From Rusavskia elegans (lineage: Eukaryota > Ascomycota > Lecanoromycetes > Teloschistales > Teloschistaceae): a stretch of 64,000 nucleotides of DNA. How positions within the stretch are numbered: position 1 is the first letter of the stretch; every line of letters starts with the position of its first letter. The position numbers and the translations under genes were made by a program. Below are positions 36,101-47,093 of this stretch, piece by piece. The notes under the pieces were generated by a model that saw nothing but the letters and a program-made list of their open reading frames with translations, was not told the origin of the DNA and searched no databases. Location: positions 186,001 through 250,000 of the forward strand of contig SAUG01000106.1 of the NCBI GenBank assembly GCA_011316305.1, written 5' to 3'.

Positions 36101-38405
36101 TCAAGCCTTATTGGGCAAAGACTTACGTCCATCTGGCAACTGATGCCTACGCCACCTGTTGGGTTGCATACAGCTGGTCAAAACTTCAGGCAGTCGCTCT
36201 GGTTGTGCAGAGAAAGCCGGAAGGGCGAACAAAAGTGGTAGATTGCCAATAAGCCCAGCGGAGACAGGTAGCGGAAGCTTCGGAGCCGGGTCGTAGTCGT
36301 AGTCATAGATTGTAGGGAGCAGCTGTGGTATCCATGTATGTGAACCAGGGGCAGCTAAACGTTGTTGATCACCAACTGCTGATACCGACGAGAAATAAGT
36401 CTGTTGATGGGGTATATGATCGAAGCTTAGAACCTTCCAGCCTCCGTACTCTTCGGCGACGTCTTTCTTCTCAGCATCGAATGTTACCGCGAGAAGATGA
36501 TTTGTGTCTTGCCACTGGGTGAAAACAGTAGCCACGCTGTACAGCGTTCTTGTGTATCCATTGCCGGATTCTGGTGCAGTGATATCTGTCATTCTACCAC
36601 CCATCCAGCGGAACAGTCTGGCACCATGCTTCTCTCGGAGATAGGCATTTCTACGGTTCGGTGGTGCCCATCGCCCGAGACGGATTGGCTGCTTGGTGTA
36701 ATCAGGGGCAAGGGGCTCATAAAGTACGAGGCAGCTGAGGTCCGATGGAATGTGGCTAGGAGAGATATGGAAATTGTCGTTGTCGGGGCTATCGTTCTTT
36801 TCGTCCGCATCTGTGTTATAATGATCAGACTTTTCGTCCGCATCTGTGTCATACTGATCAGACTCGCGGGGTAGAGCAAACAACGCTATGTCCTCTAGGT
36901 GGGATGCAACGTGGAGCCGGAGAGCTATTAGATTCATTTCTTGCCCGCACAGCGAGCAGGAGTCCTTCTCATCAGGATCTGCTGCTCTCTCACACATGTC
37001 CAGCATTACAGGAAGCTGTGACTCGGTAAATGTGCCTGGATGGTCGTGCAGTATGTGATTTCTGAGTAGCTGGGGCGACGTGAATTTCGGCTCACACCCG
37101 TTCCAACAGATCCAGCTGCGCTGGTGTAGCTGTTTCTCATGATACAGCCACTCGTGCCGTGTGATATACATCTTCTCGGCATTGAGACAGTCCTTAAATG
37201 TGCATACATAGGGTCTAAGATCTCTGAATACGTGCCTCCTGTATGAGTCAGCGTCACGAGTTATCTGCGGCTTCTGATAGAGCCTGAGTTCTTACTTCCA
37301 TAGTCCTCGTTGTCTCATATTGATTGTGTCTAACTGTGCATGACAGTATGGACACTCAAATGATGTCTGGTCAGCTGGCACATTCGGTACGTTTGGAATC
37401 CTGAGGCTTCTATCTCTCTCTGGTAGAGATGGTGCGTAGACTGTATTTCGTTGACCCGTAAGGCTTGCGTCATCCTGGAGGACGGACTGCGCAACCGTGG
37501 TGAAGCTCTGATGGCTGGCCTTTGAAGGCGTACCGAGGCTTGATGAAGGGATTTGTCCGCTTTCACTGGGCCCGGTAGTCTTTTCGGACATGAGTTCCGA
37601 CTGTTCAGCGCATGATGCCGACGAGAAATCCTGGCCTGGTATCGCGTGGTGCTCCTCCCAGTATTCAAGTTGTTGCCGTCGCCTGGTATTGGCTAAGCCG
37701 AGCCGACGGACAAGGACTTTGCTTGCGGCGGGGAATTTGTCGTCGATATGAGCTTGGTCGTAGCGAGCAAAACGTGACGTACCAGCATATCTTGAGACGG
37801 ATCGGATATACTTCTCGTGAACAGTAGAGCGTCGTAAACTCTTCGAGAGCTTGTAAAGAGACCCGATATACCCAAAGATGATGGAGATCAGAAACTGTGC
37901 GTTAGTCTCCTTCGGATGGGTCCCACTCCCACCATCGCCAGGCTGTTCTGAGGCTGTACTAGTGCTGCTCGCAGAGTCCTGATCGTAGTCCTCTGCAGTG
38001 AGGTCATTGTTTGTGCTCACGCCCTCATTCTTATGAAAAGTAAGGACCGCTAATCTTGCATCAGCCGCTGATTGCCACCAACCCTCTAAATTGAGTGCAT
38101 TGTAGCGAACCTATTCCAATCGCCTCTTTTAGATCTGCAAGGATCTCCAGAAGTATGGACCGTAGATTCTCATTGGTGCGAATGATATCGTCCAGAGAAT
38201 CCCTTCCGGTGCGCAAAGCTCCCGAGTCTGCCGCCCAGACGTTCAATCGGCCATAATTGTCAGACACCTCGGTCAGGTCGATGTCTTCAGCTCCTTGTGC
38301 TTTGCGGCTCGTGAGCATGAAGTAGAGCCACCGGTACGAATTAAGACAGTTTGAAAACGTTGCTGCGATGGAGTGAGACTCCTCCGTGTCTGCGTGGTCT
38401 GACAT
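36101..38405 (-). CDS. acuF-type C2H2 zinc-finger protein
   Basis: Predicted 728 residues from exons 38111-38405, 37296-38049 and 36101-37238. The N-terminal ~100 residues (SIAATFSNCLNSYRWL, NYGRLNVWAADSGALRTGR, DLKEAIGI) match the helical head of fungal proteins with the acuF-type zinc-finger block. The central block follows: CPYCHAQL, then LWKRHVFRDLRPYVCTF rebuilt across the second intron, and CLNAEKMY with WLYHEKQLH. It ends FTSPQLLRNHILHDH and CSLCGQEMNLIALRLHVASHLEDIALFALP. Multiple Cys/His pairs suggest zinc-dependent nucleic-acid or protein binding. The first intron (donor GTTCGC) is tentative but restores phase and removes a stop. A duplicated 33-bp unit lies in the acidic linker. 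The C-terminal part, about 200 residues, is unrecognised. It is divergent from the DUF7580 gene with 372 bp between starts. Confidence 0.78.
36797..36862 (-). repeat. 33-bp tandem duplication inside the zinc-finger gene
   Basis: Two near-identical copies of about 33 bp encode the repeated acidic peptide DTDADEKSD/NTDADEKND. Confidence 0.8.
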
Positions 38406-38777
38406 GCCGCTTGCTGTTCATCAATACCGAGTCTTCTCTCTAAGTGAGTGATTTTTATATTTCAATGGATGCGTTGGTGTTGAGAATTGATTGAAGGCCC
38501 CGCCTTCTCGCTGCTAGTTGACTCTCTGACGTGACTTCCAGCCGGTCTCTGGGATCTGATTCCACGTAGCCTTGCAGGTTTCGCCCACGCAGGCCAAGGG
38601 AAATGCCGCAGCGACCTGGATGAACTACCGAGGATCTGCGAGGCTGTTCAGCCGCACGCAGTACATTCAATGCCCCGCGCGAATGCTCCACTGATCTCGA
38701 GATTCACCCCTGGCAGGTTACTCCGATAGGAGCTGCTTGGATTATAAAAACTATAGACGCAAGTCAGAAAGCAGAGC
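38406..38777. promoter_or_regulatory. shared divergent promoter region
   Basis: 372 bp between the start codons of the zinc-finger gene (-) and the DUF7580 gene (+). A TATAAAA at about 38743-38749 lies 30-35 bp before the + strand ATG. No other site is named. Confidence 0.5.
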
Positions 38778-40757
38778 ATGGCCGGCGTGGAGTTAATTGG
38801 AATCGTACTTGCGTCTCTACCATTAGCAATATCTGCTATCGAGCATTATCGCGATGGCCTCAATCCACTTCAGGATTATTTTCGATACGACTGCGCGCTG
38901 AAATCGCTCCGCACTCATCTCAGAATACAGCAGGATATTTTCGAAGGTACATTGAAGTTACTCTTGTTGGATAATCTTTCTCCGGACCAAGCACGGAATC
39001 TATTTCCAGATGCCGGCCAGCACGTGAATGTTGGACTCTGGGGTACTCCAGAGATTGACATGAAGCTTCATGAACGACTTGGAAGCAAGTATGAGATTTT
39101 CATGGATGCGGTTGGCGAGATGGAGTCAGTGATGAGGTTGTTGATGAAGGGACTCGAGATCGAGGTAAGCACGACCTGGAAGGAAGGAACCTGAAGCCGC
39201 ACGCGCTGACTCCTCACGAAGCCAGAATGGCAAGATACCTCCGGAGTATTTTTGTCAACTCTTAAGTTCAAGAAGGGAAAATGGGAATGGAGAAAACTCA
39301 AATGGAGCTTCGGCCGCAAACGAAGGGAAGCTCTTCTCCGGAGCTTCGAGAGATGCAATGATCATCTTGCCAAATATGTCGAGCAATGGGAAATACTCGC
39401 ACCCTCTCCAAAGTCAGCGTCGAATGCACTGTCCCAACATTATCATAATGTTCGGGAGGATGCGTGTAAAGTCTACGACGCGTTGGAGAATAGTTGGAAA
39501 TGCCGGGATCCCTGTTCACACACCGTCAACCTGCAGCTTGAAGCTAGAGACAGTGGGGAAGGATCGCCTCACTTCATGGCAGCTTTGTCTTTTCGCGACC
39601 AGTCCATTCAAAGCCAAATGTCTGGACAAAAATGGATCGAGACTCACATAAGTGTTATTGAGTCCAACGTGCAGGTCCCACCAGGCTCGAAACACGAAGG
39701 ACCTCTTACTATGCAGTCAATTGGCAGCTCGCCTTCAGCCAATGTCTTGGATCAGAGCTCTTCTATCATGTCTGGAGCATCTTTGATTGGACACAAGCGA
39801 AAGCGGCAGCCGGTAAAGGCCCAGGGATCGAAAGGGGTTACGAAACAGCCATTGAAGTTGAAGGGTACCTTTCGACTGCCCCGAATATATTGTATATATA
39901 GTTCTAGCTGACAGTTTTTAGGTTCGGCTTCCTGCACAGAGCCTCATCAGCAAACGATTCGAATCCGATCTTTATGTGAAACCTTGCAATTGCCACAAAA
40001 GCCACTCACCATCTTAGGCTTCCTCACCAATACTTCGCTCGAGCAGCGCATAGCTATTTCAACAGGACCACCGACATCACCCATCGTCGACAAGCTTGTC
40101 TCTCTCGACCGCTTTTTCGAAGCGAGAAAGGTCTCTACGCAGCCCCGCGAGTCTTTCGGAAATCTGTCAGTTCGACAACGCCTTAGTATTGCTGTGACCC
40201 TTGCTCACACTGTTATTCAACTGCATGACTCACCATGGCTAAACGAATCTTGGAGCAAGAACGACATATGGTTCTTCTCTTCTGGTGTTGACCGCCATAA
40301 GCGACCAAACATCCAGCGTCCATACATATCTCGCTTATTCCAACCCCAATCGGATCAGAGTACGAGTACATCAGGAGCGGGACCCATTGCCCAGACAGAC
40401 CTCTATAGTCATCTCATCATCAACAAGTCTCTTTTCGCTCTGGGCATTATCCTGATCGAGCTTGCTCTAAACAGGCCTTTTGAGGACCTCCGCACGGATG
40501 CCATGAATTCTGAGCCATCGGTGTCAAAAAGATCGTACAGTACGGCTGAAACTTATCAGCTAGCGACCAGCCTCATCGACACGGTTTATGACGAGCAGGG
40601 TACCCAGTATGGGTACGTCGTTCAACGCTGTTTGAGATGTGAGTTTGGCTTCCAAGACAGTAGGAAACGACTGGAGATAGACGCATTCCGCGCCGCAGTC
40701 TATGAGGGTGTCCTTGCGCCATTAGAGGAAGATCTAAAAAGGTATTCGCTACCTTGA
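38778..40757 (+). CDS. DUF7580-type protein (kinase-like C-terminus)
   Basis: Predicted 621 residues from exons 38778-39164, 39222-39864 and 39922-40757; introns use GTAAGC/GAAG and GTACCT/TTAG with CTGAC branches. The start, MAGVELIGIVLASLPLAISA, then HYRDGLNPLQDYFRY, is the standard opening of this fungal family. KFKKGKWEWRKLKWSF follows. The C-terminal domain has RQRLSIAVTLAHTVIQLHDSPWL, a W-rich NDIWFF segment and FALGIILIELALNRPF, the kinase-like arrangement seen in DUF7580. I see no HRD or DFG, so catalysis is unlikely. Such genes are often neighbours of acuF-type zinc-finger genes, as here, and are suspected of roles in self/non-self or stress signalling; that is inference. A basic linker (HKRKRQPVKAQGSKGVTK) may be a nuclear signal. 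Confidence 0.8.
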
Positions 40758-41537
40758 AAGGGTGTGAAGAAAACTTGGGTGAAACTTCTTTCCACCAACA
40801 GGTATGGCTGGATTGTAAAATGCCCGCCATGGAATCGAGTCAAGCCTGTACGTTACAGGCCAAATGACCAGCAGCATGGGATGGAATCAAGAAGAATAAG
40901 TGCGAATCGACCTCGATAATTACATGGCTACTTGAAATTAAGTTGCCGCTCAAAACAGCAAGTTCCAGTAGAATTTTATTGTGTCAATCCGGGAGGTAAG
41001 CTCCCAGGTCGCTAACGTCCTCTTATTCGAAGGCGGCATCTCGTAGTGCTGCTTGTTCGTGGTCCAACTCCATGCACTAACCACGTGGATCCGGAGGTAA
41101 GGTTAGAGCCGCAAAAAAGAACAATTGAAGATTCATGGCTCCCGAAGTGGCACCACGGTATTCTGGCGTTAAGGAAGAAGTAGGTTCCGTTTTGGTTCAT
41201 GAGCCAAGACCGAAGCTCCTTTACCGAACGCGCCAGGTCTCCAGTTTGAGGGTCTCTGCAGAGCCCTATTTCCTCGTCAGTCTGTAGTATACAAACGGAT
41301 GTCACCTGAAGGAATCACTTTGCAGTGCTGTATGCGTGACTTCGTCGTGACGATCTCGCGTTCTATTCGGCATTTGAGTTCTGGCTCGGTCAATTGCTTC
41401 AGCTCGGACTTAATGCGATGGTCACGGATCGAGATTCGGATTCGTAACCAGCCTGTAGGTTTTTTTATTGGTGGTGCGGGAATCGTGGTTGATGGGCTGA
41501 CCGCCCTGACGGACTTCGGTACACCGATGGATGCTGG
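40758..41537. other. intergenic
   Basis: 780 bp between convergent genes. A - strand frame at 41012-41305 and a + strand frame antisense to the next gene are unconvincing. Nothing supported. Confidence 0.4.
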
Positions 41538-43094
41538 CTATTTAATGCCCTTTCGCCATACTTTGATAGGCTCGGAATCTAGAGCGTCAGATTCATCGGA
41601 TTGCTCGGAGGTTTCTGTGTCCTCCATTTCGGTATCTTCATCGCCAGAGGAACTTTCGTCATCGCTATCTTCTCCGTCTGTTTCATCGTCGACTTCCTTG
41701 TCTGTCTCTTCGTCGAATTCCTGGGGGTTAAGATTGGCAGATGCAGACTCCGACGCACGAATGCTGGACTTCGCACCTGTCTGATCGCTGGTCGACCTAC
41801 TATTAAAGTCGCTTCTTACTCGTTCCGGTGACTGGGAATCTCCTCCGTTGCTTGAAGAAGCGGCAGCTGCATTGTCGTTGCTTGACCTATCGTTACTGCA
41901 AGACCCAGACTCATCGACAGCTTGACCGGACGACGACGAAGGTTCCCTGTTGCTGGTAGACCTACTGCTCAAGCTACGTTGCGCTTTTTCCGTTGATTCC
42001 GAGAACGTTCCGTTGGCCCCAGAAGCGGAAGCTGTCTGGCTACTGGTTGAGCAGCTGTTGCTGTGGCTACCGCTGCGGCTGCCGCTGCCAGACATAGACT
42101 CATCGGCAGTGTGATCGGTTGGCAGAATAGTGCCTGATTCAATGACTGCGTCAACAGCTTGCACATGGCAGTCCAACCGTGAAGATTGTACTTGCATGAG
42201 TCCAGTGTTTGGCGAACCAGCAGAAGCTGGAGCGGCTCTTTGTTGGATGTTGGTATGTCCGTGCGTTTCCATTCTGGATTTCCCGGTCGCTCGGGAGCCT
42301 GTCGCTTCAAGACAGGTTCCATGGCCTGCTGGGGCTGCTTCTATCGAGTTTTCTGCTCCGTTTGCTGGGTCTTGGGTAGTAGTCATCGAGCCAACGATAT
42401 GATTGGTAGTTTCAATGTTAGCTTGTGCATCGCTGCTGCATTTTGCCGTGGAATTTTTAGCGAATGGGTTGCGTCGGACAATTGGCATCTCCCAGCATGA
42501 GTTGACCGACGCTTGAGCGGCGTCAGCGCTAGAGGTCTTTTTTTCTTCGGACAAACCGATAACTCCAAATACCGGCATGTGAGGTAGTTTCTGAATAGTG
42601 TTTTGAACAGTAACCGTTGTCGTCTCTGTACTTTGGCCAGATGCGTTGGCAGACCCTGAGGCTACTGAATTTTCGCAGGGTCTGATGGCCGCTTCCACTG
42701 CAGCTACCTTGCGGTCCATCGCCCCTTTGAGTTTCTTGATTTCTTCCAAGGTTCGCATAATATCCTGCTGACCGGATGAACTGGGTTTGGCTCGGATCGG
42801 AGCGAGCAAGCCCGCAGAATCGGGATCGGGTATCATCTCGCACATACGCTGGACGTTGCTGATGAAATTGATGACAGAAGCACGATTGATCTGGGTCATT
42901 GAGCCCCAACCGAGGGCTTTCGTAATCGATTTGAGAAGGATGCTAGCCTGGTCCGTTGTTACCTGGATTTGATCCGAAAGATTGTTGCACGGTTCATGTT
43001 GAGGCCAGTCGAGAGAGGCTGCAGGTACCACCCGTGCCATTTTGAGACCGCTCGACTTCGCTTTCGGCCCAATGGCCCCAAACATGGCGTCCAT
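41538..43094 (-). CDS. Ser-rich protein with internal repeats and acidic tail, unrecognised
   Basis: A single exon encodes 518 residues from the ATG at 43092-43094. I do not recognise a family. Residues ~1-150 look globular, with a helix containing IMRTLEEIKKLKGAMDRKVA that could form a coiled coil. Residues ~330-460 are Ser/Asn/Gly-rich and hold at least two imperfect ~50-residue repeats; compare SLSSRSTSNREPSS with DFNSRSTSDQTGAKSS, and ASASGANGTFSES with AAASSSNGGDSQS. The last ~60 residues are very acidic (EFDEETDKEVDDETDGED) before a short basic end, KVWRKGIK. An acidic tail suggests binding to histones or other basic proteins, as inference only. There is no signal peptide. Confidence 0.6.
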   Translation of the reverse strand: MDAMFGAIGPKAKSSGLKMARVVPAASLDWPQHEPCNNLSDQIQVTTDQASILLKSITKALGWGSMTQINRASVINFISNVQRMCEMIPDPDSAGLLAPIRAKPSSSGQQDIMRTLEEIKKLKGAMDRKVAAVEAAIRPCENSVASGSANASGQSTETTTVTVQNTIQKLPHMPVFGVIGLSEEKKTSSADAAQASVNSCWEMPIVRRNPFAKNSTAKCSSDAQANIETTNHIVGSMTTTQDPANGAENSIEAAPAGHGTCLEATGSRATGKSRMETHGHTNIQQRAAPASAGSPNTGLMQVQSSRLDCHVQAVDAVIESGTILPTDHTADESMSGSGSRSGSHSNSCSTSSQTASASGANGTFSESTEKAQRSLSSRSTSNREPSSSSGQAVDESGSCSNDRSSNDNAAAASSSNGGDSQSPERVRSDFNSRSTSDQTGAKSSIRASESASANLNPQEFDEETDKEVDDETDGEDSDDESSSGDEDTEMEDTETSEQSDESDALDSEPIKVWRKGIK

Positions 43095-44394
43095 CGAGCT
43101 TGGTAATTTCCTTGACGATTCTGATGGACGTGTGTGTGACGTGAGGAAGGCGCGTTCTTGGCTGCCGCTGCAGTTGTCTCAGGTTTATCAGACCACCGGA
43201 CGCTAGCCGGCATGGGGACCAAAGACCGCCCGCTTTGTAAGCATTGCGTCATCCCAGACAACCGCTGCAGATGTAGCCGCGGTCTCAATCACGTGATGTA
43301 GTACGCCACAGAGATGTAGGGTTAGCCCTAAGCCGGTCTTCCGCCTTTTGCGCCTGCATTCCTGCCTCATGTTCAGTCTATCTATCCACAGTCTACTTCG
43401 TGTCTCCAGCAGAAGCTCTTGTCCGGCTGATTCGAGGCAGTGCATATTTACTCCGTCAACGTAGACTGGCGCACTTATTCTTCATGACCCTCTCTACTTC
43501 GGCTCCATCACCTCTCGGGGCACATGGAGGCAGACCTCCATCATCTTTATCGTCATCGAGCAACTCCACGAAGTGTCTACTGCCTATCGAGCACTGACTG
43601 TCCATCTATACTCACCAGATCGCTAACTACGTTGGGATAACTTCAATAGATGCAGATCGGAAGGTCGATATGGGTGAGGTACCTAGAGTATACGGAGGTA
43701 TCGCCTCGAATTGCGACTGACCCTTCCAGAGAACCACGCAGATGTCTTCTCCTCTCAGACTACTCCTTTGCATTGGTCGCTATGGGCCGCCTGCAGCTTG
43801 AGGTCGAAAGAGTGCCGGCTTGCTGAGCAGGGATAGTAGCGACTGATAAAGGCTCACAACATACTCGACTATATCAATGGCAATTCGCTACACCTGAGTA
43901 ATGTCCCATGACATGCGAAGAAGCGGCCTGGTGAGTTTGCGGCTGTTAGGAGTTTTACCTTTCTGCGTTTATCACAACAGGCACCCTGATATGTTAGTTG
44001 ATACAAGGGAGCAGAGAGGTCGGGTGTGCCAATGGACATAGAACAAAAGGCAACCTCTACTAAACCCGTGATCGCTCGCTCGAATGGTACAAATTGCTGG
44101 CTATGAAACCCCTTTTTCGCTATAGCACCAGGCGCAGAGATATATAAACATCTGCCCCTTCGAATAATCATACAACATATCGTGTCAGACTATCATACAT
44201 ACCAAAAGACACCAATCTTATCTCAAGGAAACATTTACCCTGAGTGGCATTGTACGCCCACCAAATTATCCCGACCTCCTCACTCGGCGTCGCCCAGTCG
44301 TCGACATGCCATTCCCAGTTGTCGACATCCCATTCCCAATCATCGATATACCATTCACCACCTCCATCCCATTCATTCCACCCCCATCCCAGCG
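43095..44394. other. intergenic
   Basis: 1.3 kb upstream of the Ser-rich gene. Open frames at 43203-43597 and 43869-44171 have no family resemblance. Nothing supported. Confidence 0.4.
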
Positions 44395-45220
44395 CCACAC
44401 CCCCCACTACAACCCGAAAACCTCGGACCAAGAACCACGACCCAGACAACAGATCATAAATACCCACCAAAAACCCCGATTCCATATCCCATACAACCCT
44501 ATCCCCACCACACCCCCCAAAAGCGCCCTCATCCCACCACCCACAACCCTCAAACCCATACACAGCGAATAATCCCGCGCCTTATCTCTCAAATGCGCAT
44601 GCAAAACCACAATCTCATATCTCGTAAACTCCCCCGCCTTCACAAACTGGAGAACCCTCACCGTCCAACTCGCGCCATTCCCTTCAACATATGTTGTATC
44701 CGCGCCCCAATATCCCGGCGCCATAGCCCCAGCCCTATCTAACAGCCCCGCCTCCGCGGTCTTGGCAAACAGAAGCTGGGTTTTAGCCACGCTGGTACAT
44801 TCGCCGTCGCAGTCTGCCAGCTAGGTAATCGATCACAAGCCCATAATACGATGCCAGTCACGACGACCATTCAGGGTGACTGTATCGCCGGCCGCGACGG
44901 CCACGTGGGCTTTAGCCGGTGTTGCGCCAGGTGGCGGTTGATGTCTGGGTTGGCGTATTTGGGGGCTCCATTGGTGTTTTGGGGGGTGGAGTAGCTGAGT
45001 TGGTTGGGGAAGGAGGTTGCTGGGCATGGGAGGGAGCGTAGCTGGTTTAGCTTGAGGTGTTATGGGGTGGTTGGTTGGTTGATTGGATGGGTGTTGATGG
45101 AAGGGAGGTGGGAGTACGTACTGTTGTCTACCAGCGGTGATGTGGGTCACGATGCCGTGTGGATTGGCTGTTGGGGAAAGCGCAGTGAGGGTTGCGATGA
45201 GCACACATTGGGCGATTTCA
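44395..45220 (-). pseudogene. AA9 lytic polysaccharide monooxygenase pseudogene
   Basis: AA9 enzymes use a copper held by an N-terminal histidine brace to cleave cellulose oxidatively. A degraded copy is read here on the - strand. A leader-like LIATLTALSPTANP precedes HGIVTHITAGRQQYV, whose His (45157-45159) sits where the mature N-terminus would be. After a frame jump come STPQNTNGAPKYANPDI, then GATPAKAHVAVAAGDTVTL and VIDYLA. Next are DCDGECTSVAKTQLLFAKTAEAGLLD, GYWGAD, SWTVRV and RYEIVVLHA, then LCMGLRVVGGG. Toward 44400 a third frame reads SGFLVGIYDLLSGS, matching the usual end of the catalytic domain. At least three frame breaks and a TGA after IMGL separate these, no ATG fits the leader, and the second copper histidine region (normally HHGP) is gone. 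No intron model repairs them. Confidence 0.72.
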
Positions 45221-47093
45221 GGATGATGGGATGAGAGTTGATCAGAAAAGCAAGAGCTCAAGGGTGAAAGAAGGACTAGGTTATAGATCCTCCAGCAAGA
45301 ATCAAAGTCCAGCTTCAATTGCACGTGGTGATATCGAACTCAGAAATAATACCACAGGAAAAAGACAAACCAACAGCTCGATACAAGTCCATCAAAGCAA
45401 CCTCCCGTCCCCTTCACGGAATACGACTCGATCCATCGCTGTCATCATGTACAAGGGGCTACAGTACAGGATGAGGGGTCATGATAGTCAAGATGAAAGA
45501 GACCGCAGCTCATCAATGTGATAGGAGATGCCGTCGACCGCAGATTTCTAATAGAGAGCAATACATTCGGAGCCTTGAGCGTGGCAATGCTGAAGTTCCT
45601 TGGCCTTCCAGAATACGCCCCTATCTCCTTTGATTTCTCGATCTTCCTTGCTGGAATAGAACGGGGCCTAGCGCGCTTGAATTTTTGGGCGGAGAGGAGA
45701 ATTTCGAGATCTGTTGAGGGGTCGATATCGTCAACGTTTTGGTGTGAGAGGAGGAGGAGGAGGAGGATGATAGGTCTGCGATGGTGAGGAGGATAGGATC
45801 CTCGTCGTAGCGGTGGCGAACCCGTGTTTGGATAAGGCCTGTGGCGTGGGTCTTGCAGAGTTGTGTGGTTTTGGTGTCGATGACGGTGATGATGTTCGCG
45901 CGTTTCATGTCGTCGCTATGGTTGTTGTCTGACAGCAGATAATCCTCCACTGCCCTTTGCCAACAAATTCAATTCAGCAAGGCATAGAGCAATGATCTCA
46001 AGATTTCCAAGTCCAGTCGAATCGGGGAATTTGCAAAAGACAGGAAGGAAAGATGGGAAGTATAGTTTCCCCACCTCCTGTTCATCTTGAGTCGATTTGA
46101 ACATAACCACGGACCTCACCGTAAAGAAGAAGATACCCTAGTCAAAGCATCGGAGAGTTTTGCAGAACAGGAGGTAAAAGACGGCTGGTGATGACATCCA
46201 TTCCGCGTCCCGTTTGACGGGAGAAGGCTGCGGCGAACATTCCCTCCTCCTTCCGTCTCAGTGTGGAGTCAGAAGAGGCGGCGAGTAAAATTTGCTGCGC
46301 CTCTTGTAGTAAGTTGACTCACCAGGAAAGATGATTATATAGTCCTTCCGAACTCTAGGACATCGCTCTTCCTCCATTGGCAGAAACCACAGTGCATGGG
46401 AGGAATGGGCACTCCAAAAGATCCATTTGTTACGGACTTCATTCAAAGCAAGTCATCTTACGTTGTTCGAAGGCGACCACCAAAGATCGTCATAACCATC
46501 TGAGAGCAGTTTGGTGCCAACGCGACAATAGCACCTACAAAGGCCGGCCACACGGTCAAGAATCACTCTATAACGAAGAAGGGTGGGGCTGAGAGCGCGG
46601 TCTGACTCTACTAGAGAGTGAGAATTTGATGCGGAGCGGCGTCATATGGACGGAGAACATGCTCTTGATCAATTGTCCAATTGTTGCAATGTTCAATGTT
46701 CAATGTCAGCAAAGTTGTGCACCAGACTTGTAGTCTTTCCCTCGGACCCCGAGCTTTGCAGCCAGGGTTAGCTCATTTCGAGGACTGAATATATACTGTG
46801 TTCGGGACCCCGATTATTTATGTCAATTATCCCGTGATCTTCATTCTTCGACTCCGCACTCAGGAAGCTTCGCTGAGACTTCGTCTAGCTGTGTTCAGAC
46901 AACTGTGAGCGTACAAGACATTGTTCTACGTCCAGGTTGTTCGAAGTTGGCATCAACACTCGTCTAAGCACAGAGTCCGGAGACGTTAATACACGCACAA
47001 TGTGGTATTGTAGGGACTTTCTGGCAGCTAATTGCTAGTACTGGCCAAAGCCCTCACAGTGGGTGGTGAACTCTAGCTAACATGAGGTATCCG
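45221..47093. other. intergenic
   Basis: 1.9 kb. A - strand pair of frames at 45621-46119 reads as mildly protein-like (for example ANIITVIDTKTTQLCKTHATG and YFPSFLPVFCKFPDSTG) and may be another decayed gene, but I cannot name it. Short TTCAATG duplications lie near 46690-46705. Nothing else recognised. Confidence 0.4.

Noticed and set aside
44182..44742. 186-codon Pro/His/Thr-rich + strand frame
   Set aside because: Antisense to the AA9 pseudogene region; low-complexity shadow.
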